NCBI RefSeq assembly: GCF_000969825.1
Contig: NZ_KQ033919.1
Location: 362,030-426,029, forward strand
DNA: 64,000 bases
From: Parabacteroides gordonii MS-1 = DSM 23371
GTDB lineage: Bacteria; Bacteroidota; Bacteroidia; Bacteroidales; Tannerellaceae
Direction: 5' to 3'
The position numbers and the translations under genes were made by a program. The notes below the pieces were generated by a model. The model worked only from the letters and a program-made list of their open reading frames with translations. It was not told the DNA's origin and searched no databases. Below, in pieces: positions 1 to 6,659 of this stretch. Every line of letters begins with the position of its first letter. Within the stretch, counting starts at the first letter, position 1.

Positions 1-224
1 TTAGTGCCCATATCGAATTTGTCGTCTCTTTTAGGTTTAAGGTCTTGGTTTTTTTCATCGCGTAAGTCATGCCATTTGGTTTGTTTTTTACTTTGGATAG
101 ACTTAGATTCATAATCATTCTTATAAAGATCATCTGTTGTTGTTTGTCCCCAGGTATTGGTGGCAAATACGAATGCTGTCAATAGCATCATAAACAGGAC
201 ATATATATTCTTTTTACTTCTCAT
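1..224 (-). CDS. Partial secreted protein of the fimbrial operon
   Basis: Open frame read leftward from an ATG at 222-224 and still open at the window edge, so only about 74 residues are visible. The first ~27 residues form a signal peptide (basic start, hydrophobic core, ending near TNTWGQ). The rest is very polar, rich in Lys, Asp and Gln, without a recognisable domain. It starts 15 bp after the stop of the fimbrillin-like gene and is probably the next gene of the same operon. I do not recognise the family; a role as fimbrial accessory or secreted protein is inferred from position only. Confidence 0.6.
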   Translation of the reverse strand, partial: MRSKKNIYVLFMMLLTAFVFATNTWGQTTTDDLYKNDYESKSIQSKKQTKWHDLRDEKNQDLKPKRDDKFDMGT

Positions 225-239
225 ATCTGGTTTACCGTT

Positions 240-1568
240 TTATAATTCTATACTGATGGGTTGCGTTTCCCGAAGGGGAGATGCAGGGGAGGCTTTTGTC
301 AGGTCGTCGTCGGCGAGAGGCCTGATCAGGAGGGTCAAATCGAACGAATAGGTTTCCTTCTTGCCGTTTTTGAGGAAGGTGGCTGTGACTATAATTTCGT
401 GTTCCGCAGGGATGGCCGGGATGGCTTCGCTCGAAAGTACCAAGGTCGCATTTTGACCGGATGTATTGTAATTGAAATGATCGATCGCTGGCGAACAAGT
501 CCATGTAACATCGCTGCTCTTCAACGTCCCGTTCTCTTTCAATCCGATACTGATCTGAACATCGCTGCTCCCTTCCGGAAGTTCTATTGTGTAGCCGTTT
601 CCAATGTTCTTGCTTACTGTTACCGTGCCGATTGCCGCCAACCGATAGCTACCCTGGATATCCAGCGAGTAGTCGGTCAGATAGATGGTTAGCGGGTAGA
701 AATGGTTACGAGGTATGGTGGTGTTGAGTATTGCCGTGCGTGGGGACGCTTCCCGGTCGATTGCTATCGATACGGTGAAGCTTCCTTTTGTCTCGTGCAA
801 ATAGAAAGGGGCGATTGACGGTGAGGCTGTCCGCTCGTTTTCCTGTACCCATTTCCAGTCAGACCAGCTTAGGGTCGGACTCTCGGGTAGTTCGACTATC
901 CCGTAGTTTGGGCGGAACAGCTTTGTACGGTCCGGCTGGAATTGTGCAAGCGTCAGGGATGTGACTTTATTACTTTGACTTTCTCTTTGGTCTTTCAAGG
1001 TAATCTCCATTTTGGCTACCATGCGGATTAGTTCGACCTTGTAGGTTGTGCGCGACTCGCTGACCTCCCAGGTTGTACGGGCGGACATCGGAATACCGTT
1101 TCCGGCGTTTATCGGGATGATGTCGATGGGCTGATTGCCGCTGACGGCTTCCGGCACAGTAGCCCAGTCGTCCGACAGGGAAAGAGTGCTGAATGCATCA
1201 CCTTCGCAATTGGCAAAGGCATAGACTGTCTTTGTGCCGGGTTGCAGTTTGACTGTAGATGCGGTAGTCCCCTCATTGTGAGCAGTGTTGAAGGTGAAAT
1301 CTGTTTCATCTACATGAGCTTCCACTTTGCCTGTGGCATTGACTATATAGATGTTGAGTGTTTTTATTTCGTCGCCGCCGTTGCCGGTCGCAGCGATAGG
1401 GGCTGCTGCCTCTTCCGGGGTGAGTGAAATAATGACAGGGACTGGCTTGCCCTCTCCGGTATCGGGATCTGCAGGGGACTCATTGGTGCATCCACTCAGG
1501 CCGATGGACGGCAGGAAACCAGCCATCCCCATCATTAACAGATAATATGATATATGCTTACTGCTCAT
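240..1568 (-). CDS. Fimbrillin-like lipoprotein (FimA/Mfa superfamily)
   Basis: A 442-residue exported lipoprotein. The N-terminus has a signal peptide with lipobox LSGC (Cys27). The part after it (ISLTPEE..., KTLNIYIVNATGKVE, then a segment describing TKTVYAFANCEG) follows the pattern of Bacteroidales fimbrillins, in which a lipidated precursor is processed and polymerised by donor-strand exchange. The C-terminal half is beta-rich and carries a long run of alternating strands up to the end. The start codon abuts the stop of the FimB/Mfa2-like gene upstream, so the two are translationally linked. It may be a tip or accessory subunit rather than the stalk; the sequence alone does not decide this. 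Confidence 0.75.
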   Translation of the reverse strand: MSSKHISYYLLMMGMAGFLPSIGLSGCTNESPADPDTGEGKPVPVIISLTPEEAAAPIAATGNGGDEIKTLNIYIVNATGKVEAHVDETDFTFNTAHNEGTTASTVKLQPGTKTVYAFANCEGDAFSTLSLSDDWATVPEAVSGNQPIDIIPINAGNGIPMSARTTWEVSESRTTYKVELIRMVAKMEITLKDQRESQSNKVTSLTLAQFQPDRTKLFRPNYGIVELPESPTLSWSDWKWVQENERTASPSIAPFYLHETKGSFTVSIAIDREASPRTAILNTTIPRNHFYPLTIYLTDYSLDIQGSYRLAAIGTVTVSKNIGNGYTIELPEGSSDVQISIGLKENGTLKSSDVTWTCSPAIDHFNYNTSGQNATLVLSSEAIPAIPAEHEIIVTATFLKNGKKETYSFDLTLLIRPLADDDLTKASPASPLRETQPISIEL

Positions 1569-2579
1569 TTAGCCCTCCTTTCCCAGATTGATGTCGTCGA
1601 GACGGACAGTCCAGTCGTTGACGATGATTTCCAGATAATGCGCTTTGCCGCCTGTCATGTCGAGGTAGACGAGTATGGTATATTCGTCTTGCCGGTCGAG
1701 ATATTCCTGTGCTCTGATGTTGTGGCTCTCCATGCGGGTGAGCAACAGGAAATCGGTCAGGTCGACGTTAAGGAAAGGGGCAGTGTCGCCTTGCTGGGTG
1801 ATCCGTAGCGAGGTGGGCGTGCCGTCTATCAGGCGGAGTGTGTTCAATTCGTAGATGGCGGCGGAGTAAGCCACTTTCCCGTCGGGGGCGTTCACCTGTC
1901 CGGTACCGGTATAGTAGGGTAGCCAGGTGAAAGTGTCGGATGTCTGCGGATTGTTCGAGGCATCGAGGTCGCTGACTGTCGTTTTTGCTTCTACCGCGAA
2001 AGCGTCGGGGTTGAGAGCCGTGCCGCTGTTGGTATCGATCAGGACGAGACGTAGTTTGTTGGTGTTTTTCACCAGCGGGAACTGGATATCGGTTTCATTC
2101 TCCGTGTTTTTTATCGTGAGTTCCATCCGTCCCTGGAAAAGGCCCGCCAGTTCGTGGCTGACGGTAAAAGCGGGTTCACCCCTGACGGCCATTTTCCAGT
2201 CGTCGAGGGGATCACCCGCCTGTGGAGCGGTTCTGGTGTAATCTGTATCATTCAGTCCGGCCCATGCCATCAGCTGATAGGTGCCGGGTGTCAGTTCGAG
2301 TGCCACGTGGTTAGCCGCCAACTCGTTTCCGGCGATGGTACGCGAGGAGAGGAAGCGGCCTTCCTGGTCGTAGATATAAAGTTCCACCTGCTTGGCCTTT
2401 TGCTGGTTGGTCATTTCGTGGGCGAAGGCATCGGCAAACTTCATATTATAGGTATAGGAAAAATGCAGGTAATGGATGCAGGGGGGCAAGTCTTCGCGGA
2501 TCGTATCGCACGAAGTGAACCCGGCTCCAAAGAATATCAGCACCTGCAATAGTCGGAATATCGTTGTGTTAAGTTTCAT
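1569..2579 (-). CDS. FimB/Mfa2-family fimbrial anchor lipoprotein
   Basis: A 336-residue lipoprotein with lipobox GFTSC (Cys24), followed at once by the family hallmark CDTIREDLPPC. In Porphyromonas, Mfa2 and FimB cap the fimbria base and anchor it in the outer membrane, and this protein has the same layout: two transthyretin-like beta domains, with segments such as VELYIYDQEGRFLSSRTI and TPGTYQLMAWAGL in the first. I chose the ATG at 2577-2579, because the upstream in-frame Met would give an unusual 16-residue extension before the signal peptide. It lies 11 bp after the Mfa1-type gene and directly precedes the other fimbrillin-like gene. Confidence 0.88.
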   Translation of the reverse strand: MKLNTTIFRLLQVLIFFGAGFTSCDTIREDLPPCIHYLHFSYTYNMKFADAFAHEMTNQQKAKQVELYIYDQEGRFLSSRTIAGNELAANHVALELTPGTYQLMAWAGLNDTDYTRTAPQAGDPLDDWKMAVRGEPAFTVSHELAGLFQGRMELTIKNTENETDIQFPLVKNTNKLRLVLIDTNSGTALNPDAFAVEAKTTVSDLDASNNPQTSDTFTWLPYYTGTGQVNAPDGKVAYSAAIYELNTLRLIDGTPTSLRITQQGDTAPFLNVDLTDFLLLTRMESHNIRAQEYLDRQDEYTILVYLDMTGGKAHYLEIIVNDWTVRLDDINLGKEG

Positions 2580-2590
2580 CTTTATTCTGT

Positions 2591-4108
2591 TTATAAGTAA
2601 ATATTGTCTCCTTTCATCGTAGTCCATGTTTCGACAGAGGCTTCTACCTTTATTTGTATGGTGTCGGGATCAGGATCGGGATCAGGATCGGGATCGGGGT
2701 CTGGGTCCGGCTTGGGATCCGGATCAGGGCCGGGCTTATCAGGCGGCGTAGGATCGGGGTCGGGAGTTGGGAAGGGCACTTCGCCGCCCAGGCGGTAGAC
2801 GTCCGAGATTTTCAGCCGGTAGATATTGTTGCGTACGATGGCATATTCCATGATGCCTTGCCGGGCGTCGTCGCCGTCGTTGGAGTGACGCACGCGCCAG
2901 GTGTAGTAGCAGATGCCGCCGGAGTATTCGTGGACGGGCATCCGGTAGGTCGCGCCTTCTTTCGCGGCTTCTTCGCGCGAAGCGTAGAGCCGGCCGTTAC
3001 AGACGTAGAAGGTCTGCCCTTCGCTGAACCCTTGCGGGGTGTAGCGGGCGCGGAAGACGACGGTGGTACAGTAGGCGTCGGTCTGGTGCTCGCGGCTGAT
3101 GGTGTTTTCCATCGTGTAGCCCAGCCGTAGCCAGTCGCCTGCGGGTATGCCGGAGGTGGCGACGTTTTCCCAGTCTGCGGGTGTGTTGCCGAAGGAGGTA
3201 TAGTAATTCGCGTAGAGCGCGGAAGCATCGATGTTTGTTTTGCGAAGGCTCCAGGGGTCGACCACGTAGTTTTGTTGCGGGCCGCCGGTTGCGGGGAGTT
3301 CGTCGCCCAGGTATTCGACGGGGGATGCTGCGGTGAGACGGCCGTCGGTATCGGCGTCGGTTACCCGTTTGAGGAAGTAGCTGCCCGCCTGCATTTTGTT
3401 GAGGATGGCTGCGCCGAGGATGGAAACCCGGGCGTTGCCGTAGTCGGGGTCGGCTACCGGATAGGCGGTTTGCGTGGTGCGGTAGTCGATGCGTGCTGCC
3501 AGGCGTTCCACTTCGACGGTTGCGTCGGCGGGATTGTTTTCGGGGTTGCCGCATAGGGTGACGCGGTCGGCGGTATGTCCGTCGGAGGTCATGACGAAGC
3601 GGGAGCAGATGCCTTTGTCTTCTGTCCAAGCGGAGGTGAGGAGGTGGTCGCGGATGTCGCCGAGCGTCTTGCCGCTGAAGGAAGGGCGGAGGTCGCCCGT
3701 GTTGGCTGCTACCAGCAGGTCGTATTCGCCTTCGGGGAGGTCGACGGCGATCAGGGTCGTGGTGTCTTTTTCGTTCGCCGCGCGGTCGAAATACAGTATC
3801 TTGTCGATCGGCGTGCCGGCCGGGGCGTTGCTGCGTGCTGCGGCCCGGTAGAAGAGGAGGAGGAAGTTGTCGATGCGGTTCTCGTTGTCGAGTCCGGTCT
3901 CGCTTCCGTTGCCCGGTTCGCCCCCGGCGGGGTTCGAGCGGGTGCCGTTGCCTGCGGAGGAGGGCGGACAGCGGAGGGATACCCGCAGGTAAGACAGGGT
4001 GGCGACTGCCGGGTCGTCACCGTCTCCTCCTATGCGAATTTCGTTGGAGCAGGCGGAAAGAAGGAGCAACAGGGCGGTTACCAGATATGTCAGTTTACGT
4101 TGGGTCAT
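2591..4108 (-). CDS. Mfa1-type fimbrial major subunit with Pro-Asp repeat
   Basis: A 505-residue lipoprotein with lipobox LLSAC (Cys20). The early segment (LSYLRVSLRCPP, DNENRIDNFLLLFYR) and the late segment (MEYAIVRNNIYRLKISDVYRLG) are typical of Mfa1-type fimbrillins; the C-terminal strand EASVETWTTMKGDNIYL matches the expected donor strand. Just before this strand is a Pro/Asp-rich linker of about 38 residues with a pure PDPDP run near its end, encoded by a GATCCC-like microsatellite. The gene is conspicuously GC-rich compared with later genes of the window. It is the first structural gene after the two HU genes. Assignment to the fimbrillin superfamily is firm; stalk subunit status is inferred. 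Confidence 0.85.
   Translation of the reverse strand: MTQRKLTYLVTALLLLLSACSNEIRIGGDGDDPAVATLSYLRVSLRCPPSSAGNGTRSNPAGGEPGNGSETGLDNENRIDNFLLLFYRAAARSNAPAGTPIDKILYFDRAANEKDTTTLIAVDLPEGEYDLLVAANTGDLRPSFSGKTLGDIRDHLLTSAWTEDKGICSRFVMTSDGHTADRVTLCGNPENNPADATVEVERLAARIDYRTTQTAYPVADPDYGNARVSILGAAILNKMQAGSYFLKRVTDADTDGRLTAASPVEYLGDELPATGGPQQNYVVDPWSLRKTNIDASALYANYYTSFGNTPADWENVATSGIPAGDWLRLGYTMENTISREHQTDAYCTTVVFRARYTPQGFSEGQTFYVCNGRLYASREEAAKEGATYRMPVHEYSGGICYYTWRVRHSNDGDDARQGIMEYAIVRNNIYRLKISDVYRLGGEVPFPTPDPDPTPPDKPGPDPDPKPDPDPDPDPDPDPDPDTIQIKVEASVETWTTMKGDNIYL
2660..2765. repeat. Pro-Asp codon microsatellite inside the Mfa1-type gene
   Basis: The plus strand carries repeated GGATC(A/G)GGATCGG-like hexamer units, which read as alternating Pro-Asp codons on the minus strand. 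The repeat is purest at 2665-2700 and degrades toward 2765. It encodes the flexible linker before the last beta strand. Hexamer slippage would change linker length in steps of two residues without breaking the frame. Confidence 0.8.
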
Positions 4109-4140
4109 TTGTTTAAATAATTGTAATACAATGTGTTTTC

Positions 4141-4170
4141 AGACGCGGATGACGCGGATTTCGCGGATCG
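4141..4170. repeat. CGCGGAT short repeat block
   Basis: Three closely spaced copies of the heptamer CGCGGAT lie just upstream of the Mfa1-type start. Blocks of this kind are, to my knowledge, scattered through Bacteroidales intergenic DNA. No function can be read from the sequence. It sits beside the palindromic array at 4187-4314. Confidence 0.5.
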
Positions 4171-4186
4171 GGGGACTGATGAAAAA

Positions 4187-4314
4187 GGGTGCCGCAAATA
4201 CTGTCCGATATCTGCTGCAGATACCCTCCGACATCTGCGGCAGATAGGTTGGGACATCTGCTGCAGATATCTCCGGACACCTGCGGCAGATGCCGGAACA
4301 CATCTGCCGCAGAT
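4187..4314. repeat. Tandem palindrome array, 23-bp period (array 1)
   Basis: Five palindromes of the form ATCTGCNGCAGAT start at 4210, 4233, 4256, 4279 and 4302, exactly 23 bp apart. Only the fourth has a mismatch. The 10-bp spacers share a loose TCCGAC-like end. A degenerate unit at 4187-4209 precedes them. The array lies inside the operon, between the second HU-family gene and the Mfa1-type gene. Confidence 0.9.
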
Positions 4315-4350
4315 CCCGGAGAGGGGGTGCCGGAGCGCCGGAATCGAAGT

Positions 4351-4800
4351 TTATTCGATTACCGGACGGTCGTCTTCGCCACCGCCACTGGGCTTTTTGT
4401 CCTCCTTGTCACCCACACGCTCGAAGGTGACTTCGGAAAGCATCTTCAGAAGAAGTTTTCCGGGGATGAAGCGAACCTTGGGTTTCTTCATCATTGAACC
4501 GGCATTAAACTTATCGGCAGTATCCGATCCCGTGCTGCCTCCTGTCAGCAGAAAGCTGCCCAGTTCTCCCAACTGGACCAGGCGGCCTTCTTTTAGATGT
4601 TTAGCAGTGATTCGGGCTGTACGGTCCATACAACCTTTTACGTCGGCGCTGGTGAGGGCTGTTTCCTCAGCAACGTCGCCACAGAACTCGTCGAAAGCGA
4701 CGGTTCCGTTGTTCAATAGTTGCGCAAAGAATTTCTTTGCGTCTGCGGGTGCATCCTTGGAAAAATCTTTTCGCTGGACTAATTTGTATTTAGCACTCAT
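4351..4800 (-). CDS. HU-related DNA-binding protein
   Basis: A 149-residue protein of the Bacteroidales HU-related family: N-terminal YKLVQRKDFSKDAPADAKKFFAQL, central ALTSADVKGCMDRTARITAKHLKEGRLVQLGELGSF matching the dimerisation helix and beta arm entry, and an acidic Gly/Asp-rich tail. It should bind DNA as a dimer in the nucleoid. It is the second gene of the fimbrial operon, 55 bp after the shorter HU gene, and precedes the palindromic array and the structural genes. A role in local DNA bending at the invertible segment or in operon control is possible but is inference. Confidence 0.85.
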   Translation of the reverse strand: MSAKYKLVQRKDFSKDAPADAKKFFAQLLNNGTVAFDEFCGDVAEETALTSADVKGCMDRTARITAKHLKEGRLVQLGELGSFLLTGGSTGSDTADKFNAGSMMKKPKVRFIPGKLLLKMLSEVTFERVGDKEDKKPSGGGEDDRPVIE

Positions 4801-4855
4801 GATTTTAAATTTTAAGATTAATATTCGTTGCGCACTGGTTCCGCAGTGCAGCGTG

Positions 4856-5134
4856 TTATTTTGTATTTATGTAATCGATCAGGCCTTTGCCGGGATTGAA
4901 TTTGACCGACAGGGTCGGTTTAAGCATACAGGGGACACCGTTTTTAGGGTTACGTACCAGGCGTTCTTTCCGGCGGTTGGGATAGAGTTTTCCGAAATTG
5001 CGTAAATTGATTTCTTCGTTTGTTGCCAGCGCTTCTGCGATGGATTCCAGCATCGTGTTTACAAACAGGCGGGTTTCGCCTACAGTTTTGTCCAGTTTAT
5101 GGGCTATGATCGATTCGAGTTCACTTTTATTCAT
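4856..5134 (-). CDS. HU/IHF-family DNA-binding protein
   Basis: A 92-residue HU/IHF protein of standard length. MNKSELESIIAHKLDKTVGE forms the N-terminal helices; NLRNFGKLYPNRRKERLVRNPKNG forms the DNA-contacting beta arm; the end KFNPGKGLIDYI is canonical. It is the first gene of the fimbrial operon, and its start codon is only about 25 bp from the left 17-bp inverted repeat (5160-5176). There is therefore no room for a promoter outside the candidate invertible segment. IHF/HU-type proteins commonly assist tyrosine recombinases, so a role in the inversion is an attractive but untested inference. Confidence 0.9.
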   Translation of the reverse strand: MNKSELESIIAHKLDKTVGETRLFVNTMLESIAEALATNEEINLRNFGKLYPNRRKERLVRNPKNGVPCMLKPTLSVKFNPGKGLIDYINTK

Positions 5135-5159
5135 ACTAGTGTGTCGTTTTGCAGTTCAA

Positions 5160-5176
5160 CTTATTTATGAAATAAG
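5160..5176 (+). repeat. Left 17-bp inverted repeat of the invertible segment
   Basis: CTTATTTATGAAATAAG, an exact reverse complement of 5555-5571. Flanking bases outside and inside do not match, so the repeat is sharply 17 bp. It lies 25 bp upstream of the first HU start. Confidence 0.85.
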
Positions 5177-5554
5177 TTAAACGCCCTCTATTAAATAGAT
5201 TGTAATAGGGCGAAAGAGCTCTGAAAAAATGTTTATTTCTTGTATTTCCCTCTTCCTAAAGTGTTAAACTCCAGTTTTTCTTCCAGTAAATATTAAAACA
5301 ACGGATGTTAAAACATAAGAAGGGCTGCTCGTTATGTTCCTACTTATCCTAAGGAAGCCATAACAAGTAACTTATTCACCTAAAACATCTATAAAAACAT
5401 AAAAACCGCTATACGACTTAAGAGATTGCTACTTTAGATAAAAAATGTTGCCTTTTTACTTCCTTTATTCTATTTAATCTCCTACATTTGTGACGCATAA
5501 GCAGTGACTATCAAAGATTATTCAAAGATATTCAATGATTTAGAGAGCTACTGT

Positions 5555-5571
5555 CTTATTTCATAAATAAG
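5555..5571 (-). repeat. Right 17-bp inverted repeat, overlapping the recombinase stop
   Basis: CTTATTTCATAAATAAG on the plus strand. On the minus strand it supplies the final codons Ala-Tyr-Leu-stop of the recombinase gene, so the coding end is preserved whichever way the segment lies. Confidence 0.85.
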
Positions 5572-6526
5572 CATTCTTAGCAGCACCTCCTTTCACATTT
5601 TTAACTAGTAGTAGATTAATGGATTTAGTGATTGCCCGGTTGGCATTATTCAGCTCTGACTGATCGAGTTGTCCCAGGTAGCATCGCGTTGTTTTCTCAG
5701 ACGTGTGCCCCAATGCTTGGCTGATCACCGAAATCGGTACATGGCGCCGTTGCGCCTCGGCCGCCCAACTACGCCGCATGACGTAGGATGTCAGGTTGGG
5801 GTGTATCTTCAATAGCTTGCCGATCGTTTTCAATGCATTGTTATAGGCGGACAGCATCCCTTTGTATTGCCGGTAGGTGGCAGGTTTCGACATCACCGGG
5901 AAAAGATATTCGCCGTCGTTACGGTATTTCCGGATGATATGCCACATGCCGGAAGTGATCTCCATCCGAATCTGTATGCCTGTCTTGTGGCGGTTGTAAA
6001 TGAGCTCGTTGCCTTGTATGTTGCTTTTCTTCAGGTGGATCATGTCTACGAATGGCATTCCGAAAGCCATGAAGCTGAAGAGGGAAAGGTCGACTCTGAG
6101 TGACAGACGGGGATCGTAGCTGAAATCGGCTGTCGCAATCTTTTCAATCTTTGCCGCTGAGAGGGGTTTTTTGATCGTTACGTCCCGTTTCAGTTTCAGA
6201 TGCAGGAAGGGATGTCTCTTAATACTGAAAGGATGGTCGTTCAGTACGGCATTGAAGATGGCACGCAGGCTGCTGAGATAGCTATTGATAGAGTTGAGCT
6301 TCAAATCTTTTGCTTGCAGGTAGGACTGGAAGTCGCTCACCTGTGTCGGGGTGATCTCGCTGAGATAAATGTCCTTTTCCCCCAGGAACTCGAGGAACCG
6401 ATGGCCGGCTGCCTGGTAGAGGTCGGCCGTACTGTCTTTCCCCATCGACCGCTTGCTTTCGACTCGCCTGCGGATACATTCGGTGAGGAGAAGGTGTTTA
6501 CCTTTTCTTGTTTTTACTGTTGTCAT
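5561..6526 (-). CDS. Tyrosine recombinase/integrase (likely invertase)
   Basis: A 321-residue site-specific recombinase with an N-terminal SAM-like DNA-binding domain (about residues 15-105) and a C-terminal catalytic domain. Visible catalytic residues are Lys181 (RHKTG), Arg251 (YVMRR), His274 (LGHTSEKTT) and Tyr283 (RCYLGQ). The position of the first catalytic Arg is Pro158 (GMPFVDM). Loss of this Arg is known in Bacteroidetes recombinases such as IntDOT, so activity is still likely. Its stop lies within the right inverted repeat of the adjacent segment, which suggests it inverts that segment. It could instead be a remnant of an integrated element, but no other mobile genes are nearby. Confidence 0.88.
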   Translation of the reverse strand: MTTVKTRKGKHLLLTECIRRRVESKRSMGKDSTADLYQAAGHRFLEFLGEKDIYLSEITPTQVSDFQSYLQAKDLKLNSINSYLSSLRAIFNAVLNDHPFSIKRHPFLHLKLKRDVTIKKPLSAAKIEKIATADFSYDPRLSLRVDLSLFSFMAFGMPFVDMIHLKKSNIQGNELIYNRHKTGIQIRMEITSGMWHIIRKYRNDGEYLFPVMSKPATYRQYKGMLSAYNNALKTIGKLLKIHPNLTSYVMRRSWAAEAQRRHVPISVISQALGHTSEKTTRCYLGQLDQSELNNANRAITKSINLLLVKNVKGGAAKNAYL

Positions 6527-6630
6527 TTCGTTCGTGTTTATAGATGTTGTAAAGATAACAGATTTCTCCTGTGATAGTTGATAGATGGCTGTTGACAGTT
6601 ATTATCATTAGCAGGTTTCATTAAATTGAT

Positions 6631-6638
6631 TACTTTTG
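6631..6638 (+). promoter_or_regulatory. Promoter -7 box for the asparaginase gene
   Basis: TACTTTTG matches the Bacteroidetes TAnnTTTG consensus and ends 21 bp before the ATG at 6660. No clear TTG is found 19-21 bp upstream. Confidence 0.5.
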
Positions 6639-6659
6639 TGAAACTAATTCTAATATATC

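Larger units (their letters stand above)
5160..5571. promoter_or_regulatory. Candidate invertible promoter segment
   Basis: A 412-bp stretch bounded by the 17-mer CTTATTTATGAAATAAG at 5160-5176 and its exact reverse complement at 5555-5571. Each copy is itself near-palindromic (7-bp arms, 3-bp centre), as expected for a tyrosine recombinase crossover site. It holds no gene. The right copy covers the last codons and stop of the recombinase gene, so inversion would leave that protein unchanged. A TAnnTTTG-type box (TACATTTG, 5483-5490) points right, away from the fimbrial operon; a weaker left-pointing box lies at 5523-5530. A bulged hairpin (5182-5193 with 5203-5212) lies near the left end. 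Confidence 0.7.

Noticed and set aside
2997-3629. Arg-rich open frames in and opposite the Mfa1-type gene
   Set aside because: Caused by high G+C content of the gene; no signal or domain, and the fimbrillin frame explains the DNA.
4113-4301. Small gene of 62 codons across palindromic array 1
   Set aside because: Its residues (repeats of ICSRC, QVSGD) arise directly from the tandem repeat; no start signal and no homology to a known family.
4187-4314. CRISPR array
   Set aside because: Units are 23 bp in total, palindromic throughout, and have no unique spacers of 25-40 bp; no cas genes are nearby. The same applies to 26758-26886 and 53386-53461.
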